NCBI GenBank assembly: GCA_903897925.1
Contig: CAIUDG010000103.1
Coordinates: 1 to 52,077, forward strand
Source of the DNA: an uncultured beta proteobacterium
GTDB taxonomy: Bacteria > Pseudomonadota > Gammaproteobacteria > Burkholderiales > Burkholderiaceae_C
Reading direction: 5' to 3'
Length of the DNA: 52,077 nt
The position numbers were made by a program, and so were the translations under genes. Shown here in pieces: positions 45,419-52,077 of the stretch; within the stretch, counting starts at the first letter, position 1; every line of letters begins with the position of its first letter. The notes under the pieces were generated by a model. The model ran no database searches. It saw only the letters and a list, made by a program, of their open reading frames with translations, and was not told where the DNA came from.

Positions 45419-46924
45419 ATGCCAGTCAAATACCAAGTTCGCAAAGAGCTAGTCACTTGGGGCGTGGTCGGTCTCATGTCGTCGCTGGCATATGCCGACA
45501 CCATTGTGACGAGCAATGGAATAGTTCAGTCGAATTCGATCAACTGGAACCCGGTGAGCAATACGGCAACGACCAATATTACCGGCAACGCTGGCAGCGC
45601 CAATACCGCGACCACGGCAACCACCGCGACCAACGTCGTCGGCGGCACCGCCAATGTGAGTTCACTGTCGGTGAGCGGCAGCAGTACATTGTCGGGTGGT
45701 GCGGTAATTGCCGGTACGACCAGTATCAACAACAATGCCGGAACGGCCAGCACCAGCATCGGTACCGGCAGCACGAGCGGCAATGTAACGATTGGTGGTG
45801 GCAGCGCTGGCCAGACGATTTTGCTGAATGGCGGAACCGGTGGTGTGCAAATCAATCCGCTGGCGTCGAATGCGTCGAATACCTATATCAACGCCGGCGC
45901 CGCTAACAGCGGCAATGTATTCCTTGGCAGCAACACCGGCACTGGCAGTGTCAACCTGGTCAGCGGCAGCAACAGCTTGGTTATTAATAACAGCGCCAAT
46001 ACGTTGCTGGGCATCACCAACATCAACACCAGCGGTGCTGCCGCCACCACCATCGGCAGCAACGTCAATACCAGTCCGGTGTCGCTGATCAGTGGCAATA
46101 GCAATCTGGTGGTGGGCAACAACAGTGTGGCGCTGGTCGCGGGCAATACCCTGGCAAGCAACGGCTCCAGCGGCACCACCGGCAATATGGGGTCGGGCGG
46201 CTTTGTGTCGTACAGCGCTGCGCAGGCGCCGCTGGTCGATGGCCAGAGTGTCGGTAACCGACTGACTGGTGCCAGCTATGTCAACAAGATTTCCGGCAAC
46301 ACCCTGATTGATGGCAATCTGTATATCAACGGAACCCTGAACTATGTGGCCAGTGATTCGGCCCACACCACGGTTACCGATGGCCAGACCAGTAGTGGCA
46401 CCAGCATTGTGGCGGCCGGGCAAATGGGCAAGGTGGTGAATGCCAATGGTGCCATCAGCACCGGCATCACCTCGCAAGCAACGGCCGCCTTGACCGTCAC
46501 CAACAGCCTGGGCAACACGCACGGGGTGGTGGTGCAGGAGAACATGACCACGATATCCGGCGGCAACTATTCCAGCAGCATGATGCTGGACGACAACGGT
46601 GCGCGCTTTAGCAACACCGTTACCGGAGCCCCGGTGACCGTGACCGGCGTGGCCGATGGGCGCAATTCCTTTGACGCGGTCAACGTGCGCCAGTTTGCCG
46701 GAGCCATTGCCAGTGCCAGTGCCATGACCAATATTCCAGGGGTGGATACCAGCAAACTGGCTTCGTTTGGTATCGGTTTGGGTACTTTTATGGGCCAAAA
46801 CGCGCTGGCCATGGGGGCCAGTTACCACTTGCCGGGCCGAGGCGCCTTGAAGGCCAGTGTAGCCACCGGCATGGGCGACGGTGCCCAGGCTTCGGTGGGT
46901 GTGGGGGCCGGGTGGTCCTGGTAG
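45419..46924 (+). CDS. YadA-type trimeric autotransporter adhesin
   Basis: The 501-residue protein is a type Vc surface adhesin. It has a signal peptide (about 1-26), a passenger rich in Asn, Gly, Ser and Thr (about 30-410) made of short repeats such as NTATTATTATNVVGG, a neck DAVNVRQFAG (419-428) and a C-terminal YadA anchor of about 70 residues (FGIGLGTFMGQNALAMGASY, then GVGAGWSW). Three chains are expected to form one 12-strand barrel. It is short for the family and lacks obvious coiled-coil stalks. GGAAC lies 6 bases before ATG 45419. Confidence 0.9.
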   Translation: MPVKYQVRKELVTWGVVGLMSSLAYADTIVTSNGIVQSNSINWNPVSNTATTNITGNAGSANTATTATTATNVVGGTANVSSLSVSGSSTLSGGAVIAGTTSINNNAGTASTSIGTGSTSGNVTIGGGSAGQTILLNGGTGGVQINPLASNASNTYINAGAANSGNVFLGSNTGTGSVNLVSGSNSLVINNSANTLLGITNINTSGAAATTIGSNVNTSPVSLISGNSNLVVGNNSVALVAGNTLASNGSSGTTGNMGSGGFVSYSAAQAPLVDGQSVGNRLTGASYVNKISGNTLIDGNLYINGTLNYVASDSAHTTVTDGQTSSGTSIVAAGQMGKVVNANGAISTGITSQATAALTVTNSLGNTHGVVVQENMTTISGGNYSSSMMLDDNGARFSNTVTGAPVTVTGVADGRNSFDAVNVRQFAGAIASASAMTNIPGVDTSKLASFGIGLGTFMGQNALAMGASYHLPGRGALKASVATGMGDGAQASVGVGAGWSW

Positions 46925-46995
46925 GCGGCAAGCTGCGGCGTGTTGGTCGCCTGCCAGGTGTTAACGCGCCTTGGTGTGTGCTTTCGCGCGCTTTA

Positions 46996-47025
46996 CCGGT
47001 TTGTCAATTCCCGGTTTGTCGATTC
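46996..47025. repeat. Tandem 15-bp repeat before the tpsB gene
   Basis: CCGGTTTGTCAATTC is followed directly by CCGGTTTGTCGATTC, with one mismatch. The pair lies 75 bases before the tpsB start, in the 176-base region after the adhesin gene, so it may be an operator in the tpsB promoter. Confidence 0.5.
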
Positions 47026-47100
47026 CCGTGATCGGAACAAGCGCCAAGTCCACCTCTATCGCATTCGTGGAATAGATGAATATCAAAAGTTGGGATAGTC

Positions 47101-48753
47101 ATGAAGAATAAATTTTCCGTGCTGCTCAGTGTGCTCGCAGTCTTGGCTGTTTGCTCTTGCGCACAAGCCCAGACAGCGCCTGATGCGGGGGCGCTGCGCC
47201 AGCGCATTGAGCGTGATCGTGAACTGCCCCTGCCGAGCCGGGTCTTGCCAACGCCCGCGCCGCAAGCCAGTGCCAAATTGCCGAACGCAACGGTCACCAT
47301 TTCTAGCATCCGATTTGTCGGCAACACGCTGTTGTCTGCGGCGCAATTGGCACCGGCAGTGCAGGGCTACCTGAACCAGCCGCAAAGCTTTTCTCAGTTG
47401 CAACAGGCCGCTGCCGCGGTGAGCAAAATCTACCGCGACGCCGGCTGGCTGGTGCACGCCTATTTGCCGCGGCAAGATCTGGCCGATGGTGTGCTGACGA
47501 TTCAGATTGATGAAGCCGTTTATAGCGGCGCCAGTGTGGCGGGCGCAGAGCCCAGCCACGTGAAGTCTTCGCAGGTGCTTGCTATCTTTCAGGCGCAGCA
47601 GGCAAGCGGTCAGTTCCTGAATGCCGATGCGCTGGACCGTGCCCTGCTGTTGGCCGATGATTTGCCAGGCCTCTCGGTGGCCGGCACTCTGGTGGCAGGG
47701 GCGCAGGACGGGGAAACCGGCATTAGCCTGAAACTGGCCGACAAGCCCGGCGTGAACGGAGACGCCACGATCGACAATGCCGGCGCCCGTGCGACCGGCA
47801 GTGAGCGCCTGAGTACCAATCTCTATTTGAATAGCCTATTCGGTGTCGGCGACCAGGCGGTGCTGAACCTGATCGATAGCTCCGGCAGTGATTACGTGCG
47901 ACTGGGCCTTACAAGCCCGGTTGGCAGTGATGGCTGGCGCGTAGGGGCCAACGCGTCGAGTCTGTACTACAGAATTGTGGCGCCGGAATTCAGTGCATTG
48001 ATGGGATCGGGCCAATCTGCCAGCTATGGACTTGAAGCCAGCTACCCGCTGATTCGTGCGCGCAACCGCAATCTGTATGTGAGTCTGAATTACGACCAGA
48101 AGAGTTTTCACAACGAATCCAATGGCGTCGTGCAATCGGATTACGGCAGCAGCGATTGGGCCCTGGGATTGTCGGGCAATCTGTTCGATGCACTGGGGGG
48201 CGGTGGCGCCAACAGCGGCAGTGTGGCGCTGGTGGCCGGTCGTCTTGCGCTTGGCAGTTTGCAAGTGGGTGAAAACGCGGCAAGCAATGGCGATTTTGAC
48301 AAACTCCATTTTGCGTTTGCCCGTCAACAGGCACTGGGCGAAAACCTCGCGCTCCACGCCGCACTGTCTGGCCAGCAGGCCAACCGGGCGCTGGATTCGT
48401 CGGAAAAATTCAGCCTGGGGGGTGCCAGTGGCGTGCGTGCCTATCCGAGCGGTGAAGGCAGCGGCAGCAGTGGCCAGTTGTTGACCACGGAGTTGCGCTG
48501 GCGCTTGCCGGCAGGACTCAGCCTGAGCAGCTTTTATGACTGGGGCCAAGTCAGCAATAACGATGGTAGTCCGAGCTATAGCCTGCACGGGGCTGGATTC
48601 GGTATGGCGTGGCAAAGCCCGATCGGGGCGACCTTGTCTGCCACCTTGGCACAGCGGACAGGCAGCAACCCGAACCCGACCAGCACTGGCACCGATCAGG
48701 ATGGCTCGTTCGTTCTCAATCGCTGGTGGCTTGCGGCCAGTGTGCCGTTTTAA
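47101..48753 (+). CDS. TpsB/ShlB-type two-partner secretion transporter
   Basis: The 550-residue protein is an outer-membrane translocator of the FhaC/ShlB/HecB family. It has a signal peptide (about 1-24), a POTRA domain (about 65-140; VTISSIRFVGNTLLSAAQLA) and probably a second one, then a 16-strand barrel (about 215-550) with the VRAYPSGEG motif near residue 445 that lines the pore. The final residue is Phe, as usual for Omp85-type proteins. It is 123 bases before its likely substrate gene, the TpsA protein. Confidence 0.93.
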   Translation: MKNKFSVLLSVLAVLAVCSCAQAQTAPDAGALRQRIERDRELPLPSRVLPTPAPQASAKLPNATVTISSIRFVGNTLLSAAQLAPAVQGYLNQPQSFSQLQQAAAAVSKIYRDAGWLVHAYLPRQDLADGVLTIQIDEAVYSGASVAGAEPSHVKSSQVLAIFQAQQASGQFLNADALDRALLLADDLPGLSVAGTLVAGAQDGETGISLKLADKPGVNGDATIDNAGARATGSERLSTNLYLNSLFGVGDQAVLNLIDSSGSDYVRLGLTSPVGSDGWRVGANASSLYYRIVAPEFSALMGSGQSASYGLEASYPLIRARNRNLYVSLNYDQKSFHNESNGVVQSDYGSSDWALGLSGNLFDALGGGGANSGSVALVAGRLALGSLQVGENAASNGDFDKLHFAFARQQALGENLALHAALSGQQANRALDSSEKFSLGGASGVRAYPSGEGSGSSGQLLTTELRWRLPAGLSLSSFYDWGQVSNNDGSPSYSLHGAGFGMAWQSPIGATLSATLAQRTGSNPNPTSTGTDQDGSFVLNRWWLAASVPF

Positions 48754-48876
48754 ACCGTTTCCGTTGTATGCACCAGAGCGCTGTTCGGGCCGACCGGGAC
48801 ACCCGCAGTGCAACCCGATAGATGGCAGTTTTCCTTTCGATGCAGGCCAGGCCTGGCAAACCAAAAGAGTGACGCA

Positions 48877-51800
48877 ATGAATACATGTTTTCGCGTGATC
48901 TACAACGAAATGACCCAAACCTGGGTGGCGGTATCTGAAATCGCCAAGGGGCGCGGCAAGCGCCATTCGGGCGCGGTATGTTTGGCGCTGGCCGGTGTGT
49001 TGGGTGGATGGGCGCCTGGCGCTGTGTTTGCGGCAGCGCCCAACCCGCCTGCCGCAAACCAGTTGCCTACCGGCGGGCAGGTGGTCGCCGGCCAGGCCAG
49101 CTTCAGCCAAAGTGTGGCCACGCTGACGATTAACCAGACCAGTGACCGTGCGGCGCTGGATTGGCAAACTTTTAATGTGGGGCAGTCTGCGACGGTCAAT
49201 TTCAATCAGCCCGGCAGCAGCAGCGTGACCCTGAACCGGGTACTGGATGCCAATCCGAGCCAGATCTTTGGCCACATCAATGCCAATGGCCAGGTATTTT
49301 TGAGCAATCCCAATGGTGTCTATTTCGCCCCGAGCGCCAGCGTGGATGTGGGGGCGCTGGTGGCCACCACGAACCGCATTGGACTGGACGATTTCATGTC
49401 CGGCAATCTGCGCTTTGACCGCGCCGGCAGCAACGCAAGTGTTGTCAATGAAGGCACGTTGAAAGCTGCACTCGGTGGCTATATTGCGCTGCTGGCGCCA
49501 GAGGTACGCAACGGCGGCCTGATCGTCGCGCAGGCGGGCGTGGTGGCGCTGGCTTCGGGCGAGGCCATAACTCTGCACATAGAAGGCGACAACACGCTGG
49601 CGGGTATTTCGGTGCAGCCGAGCCTGATCAAGGCGCTGGTAGAAAACAAGTCGATTGTGCTGGCCCCGGGCGGGCTCATTATTTTGTCGGCCCAGGCGGC
49701 GCAGCAGATTCAGGGCGGTGTTATTAAAAACAGCGGCACGCTGGAAGCCAGCGGCTTTGCCAACCAGGGTGGACGCATCGTGCTGGATGCCTCGGACCGG
49801 CTCGACAACAGCGGCAACATCAATGCCAATGCCAATGCACAGGGCGCTGAGGGCAGTGGTCCGTCCGGCGCCATTGTGCTGACCGCGTCCGACATGGTCA
49901 ACAGCGGCAGCATCACCGCGCTAGGCAGCGACAGCGCGGCCAGTGGCGGCAGCGTTGTGCTTAGTGCTGCGAATTTCCGCCAGCAGGCGGCTGGCCTGAT
50001 CGACGTGAGCGGCCCGGCTTCGGGTGGCACGCTGAACCTGGATATCGGTAATAACGCCGATTTGCACGGCACTTTTGCAGCAGCGGCCAGCCAAGACGCG
50101 CCGGGCGCTGTGGCTGTCGCCAGCACCGGTGGCCTGATCCACGTCAGCGCCGGCGCCGGTCTGACGCTGGACAACGCCACGCTGGACGACGCGGGCGGGC
50201 AAGGGGGGCAGATTCTGCTGCAAGCCGGTGCGGCGCCGGCCACATCCCCGCTGGCGGAGGGACAGCTGCGCTTGCAGGGAAACACCCAAATCAATGTGCG
50301 TGGCCGCAGTGGTGTGGGCGGTAGCGTCACGGCGCTGGGCCAGGCGATTGCACTGAATGACAACACCGTGATCGACGCCAGCGGTGCCACGGGGGGCGGC
50401 AGTGTACTGGTAGGCGGCGACTGGCAAGGCAGCGGTACTTTGCCGCAAGCGATAACGCTGACCATGGGCAGCAGCGTCAGCATCAACGCCAGTGCCACAG
50501 CTGCCGGCGATGGCGGCAAAGTGGTGCTGTGGAGCGACGTGCATAACGCCCAGGGCAATACCACGGTGCAGGGCGACATATCGGCCACTGCGGGGCTGAC
50601 CGGCGGCAATGGCGGCCAGGTGGAAACCTCCGGGCACGTGTTGGCAGTGACCGGTCTGCGCGTCTCCACCGCAGCGCCGCAGGGCCACACCGGTGAATGG
50701 CTGCTCGATCCCTACAGCATCACCATTGCGGACAGCGCTGCCAGTGGCACCGCCTATGCGGACAGTTTTACTTCGGGCGCCACCAGCACTATTTTGGCGA
50801 GCAGCATTGTGGCCGGCCTGGCGAATAACGACGTGCTTATTCAGACCGGTGGCACGACGGGCGACGGCATGGGTGCTGGCAACATTGATGTGAATGCGGT
50901 ACTTGCCTGGAGCGCCAACAAGCTCACGCTGAGCGCCCATAACAACATCAACATCAATGCCACGCTGAATGGCAGTGGCAGCGCCAGTCTGGCGCTGGAC
51001 TACGGCATGGGTGCGGTGGCGGCTGGCAATTCCAGCGACTACTACCTACATGCTGCGGTGAACTTGCCTGCCGGCAACAATTTCAGCACCTTGCAGGGCT
51101 CCGACGGTAGTGTCAAAAATTATGTGGTGATCACCAGCCTGGGTGCGGCCGGCAGCACCACTGCCGCGGATTTGCAGGGCATGCTGGGCGACTTGACGCT
51201 GAATTACGCGCTGGGCAGCAATATTGATGCGACGGCAACCGCGTCCTGGAACGGCGGCGCCGGGTTTGATCCCATTGGTGGTTTGGCGCCTTATTTTTCC
51301 GGTAGCCTGGCCGGCTTGGGGCACACGGTCAGTAACTTGACGATTAACCGGACCAGCGGTAGCGAGCTGGTCGGACTGATTGGCGCGACTCAATCCAATT
51401 CTGTGGTTCGCGATTTAGGTGTTGTCGGTGGCAGTATGAACGGCAATTTCTGGGTTGGCGGACTTGTTGGCTATAACGCGGGATTGATCAGCAACAGCTA
51501 TTCGAGTGCCAGTACCAGTGCCGCCGGCGCTGTCGCGGGCGGCCTGGTGGGGTTTAACGACCTTACTGGAACCATCAGCAATAGCTACGCCTCTGGTGCC
51601 GTGGGTGGTACCAGCGGTGTCGGCGGACTGGTGGGGCACAGTGGCGGGGCCGTGAGTAATAGTTACGCTACTGGCAACGTGACGGGGACCTCCGATTATG
51701 TTGGTGGCTTGATTGGCTACAACCAGGGCAGTGTGGCGCAGAGCTACGCGAGCGGAGTGGTCAGCAGCCCGGGTTCCGGAGTCGGTGCATTGATTGGCTG

Positions 51801-52077
51801 GAACTATGGCGGAGCGGTTTCCAATGGCTACTGGAGTACCACGGGCAATGACAACCTGAGTGGAATTGGTATGGGGTCCACCGGGGGCACCACGGGTCTG
51901 TCGCTGACAGATATGCAAACCGCCAGCAATTTTTCTGGGTTCAACTTCACCAGCGTGGCTGGCGCCGGTGGCAACAACTGGGTCATCGTCAATGCCGATG
52001 GCTCGTTGAATTCGAGTGGTGTAAGTGGCGGTGGAACGCGACCGATGCTGGCCTCCGAGTATTCGACCACCATCAGC
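48877..52077 (+). CDS. TpsA filamentous hemagglutinin-like adhesin, 5' part
   Basis: The frame is open for 1067 codons and leaves the window without a stop. The N-terminus (MNTCFRVIYNEMTQTWVAVS) is an extended signal peptide region, followed by a hydrophobic core. Residues about 60-190 form the TPS domain with NPNGVYF (N144 onward), needed for recognition by TpsB. Beta-helical repeats follow; GEWLLDPYSITI (near 607) is a border motif typical of these adhesins. From about residue 860 there are GLUG repeats (VGGLVGYNAG, ISNSYSSAS, GGLVGHSGG). Exported through the adjacent TpsB and probably an adhesin; size and C-terminus are unknown. Confidence 0.92.
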   Translation, partial: MNTCFRVIYNEMTQTWVAVSEIAKGRGKRHSGAVCLALAGVLGGWAPGAVFAAAPNPPAANQLPTGGQVVAGQASFSQSVATLTINQTSDRAALDWQTFNVGQSATVNFNQPGSSSVTLNRVLDANPSQIFGHINANGQVFLSNPNGVYFAPSASVDVGALVATTNRIGLDDFMSGNLRFDRAGSNASVVNEGTLKAALGGYIALLAPEVRNGGLIVAQAGVVALASGEAITLHIEGDNTLAGISVQPSLIKALVENKSIVLAPGGLIILSAQAAQQIQGGVIKNSGTLEASGFANQGGRIVLDASDRLDNSGNINANANAQGAEGSGPSGAIVLTASDMVNSGSITALGSDSAASGGSVVLSAANFRQQAAGLIDVSGPASGGTLNLDIGNNADLHGTFAAAASQDAPGAVAVASTGGLIHVSAGAGLTLDNATLDDAGGQGGQILLQAGAAPATSPLAEGQLRLQGNTQINVRGRSGVGGSVTALGQAIALNDNTVIDASGATGGGSVLVGGDWQGSGTLPQAITLTMGSSVSINASATAAGDGGKVVLWSDVHNAQGNTTVQGDISATAGLTGGNGGQVETSGHVLAVTGLRVSTAAPQGHTGEWLLDPYSITIADSAASGTAYADSFTSGATSTILASSIVAGLANNDVLIQTGGTTGDGMGAGNIDVNAVLAWSANKLTLSAHNNININATLNGSGSASLALDYGMGAVAAGNSSDYYLHAAVNLPAGNNFSTLQGSDGSVKNYVVITSLGAAGSTTAADLQGMLGDLTLNYALGSNIDATATASWNGGAGFDPIGGLAPYFSGSLAGLGHTVSNLTINRTSGSELVGLIGATQSNSVVRDLGVVGGSMNGNFWVGGLVGYNAGLISNSYSSASTSAAGAVAGGLVGFNDLTGTISNSYASGAVGGTSGVGGLVGHSGGAVSNSYATGNVTGTSDYVGGLIGYNQGSVAQSYASGVVSSPGSGVGALIGWNYGGAVSNGYWSTTGNDNLSGIGMGSTGGTTGLSLTDMQTASNFSGFNFTSVAGAGGNNWVIVNADGSLNSSGVSGGGTRPMLASEYSTTIS

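Noticed and set aside
45419..46924. CRISPR-like or tandem DNA repeats in the adhesin gene
   Set aside because: The repetitive DNA reflects low-complexity Asn/Thr/Gly codons in a single open frame; there are no regular repeat-spacer units.

Overview
The window looks like chromosome of a GC-rich betaproteobacterium, most likely order Burkholderiales (Comamonadaceae or a close relative). This rests on gene order and protein character: dciA / M23 peptidase / secA / argJ / DUF815 ATPase / mutT facing a pilB-pilC-pilD-coaE-zapD-yacG operon is an arrangement I associate with that order. No rRNA, tRNA or CRISPR array is present. The species cannot be named from the sequence alone.

Layout. (1) 1-2.5 kb is a lower-GC accessory patch. 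It opens with the 3' end of a Tn3-family (Tn501/Tn1721-like) transposase and its 38-bp terminal repeat. Three small unknown minus-strand genes follow, diverging from an XRE regulator whose upstream DNA carries paired direct and inverted repeats. A possible small RNA with its own promoter and intrinsic terminator lies between the XRE gene and serC. (2) 2.5-10.8 kb holds serC, a TPR plus ATP-grasp-like protein, an FUSC-type transporter, a bacteriohemerythrin preceded by a very strong inverted repeat, a DUF4382 lipoprotein and two small unknown proteins. (3) 10.8-21.2 kb is a potassium-uptake locus: a candidate KdpE operator, an undescribed 34-residue membrane peptide gene, kdpFABC, kdpDE, and a convergent kup. 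(4) 21.4-23.5 kb is an ABC exporter-type operon ending in a small Cys-containing periplasmic protein. (5) 23.6-36.2 kb is housekeeping: replication (dciA), cell wall (M23), secretion (secA), arginine (argJ), nucleotide sanitation (mutT), gyrase inhibition (yacG), division (zapD), CoA (coaE) and type IV pilus assembly (pilBCD).

(6) 36.3-42.5 kb makes surface-sugar precursors: a complete dTDP-L-rhamnose set (rfbBDAC) and, divergent from it, two nucleotidyltransferases, one of them a full bifunctional ManC for GDP-mannose. (7) 42.5-52.1 kb carries an MFS transporter, a small membrane protein and an adhesin locus. The adhesin locus consists of a secreted Cys-containing protein, a YadA-type trimeric autotransporter (type Vc), a TpsB transporter and the first 1067 codons of its TpsA filamentous adhesin (type Vb), which runs off the window.

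The regions most likely to hold something undescribed are the XRE-linked small-gene cassette at 0.56-2.1 kb, the candidate sRNA at 2.2-2.33 kb, the hairpin at 8.2 kb, the 34-residue Kdp leader gene, and the secreted protein beside the trimeric autotransporter that shares the neck-like motif DAVxVRQFAG with it.
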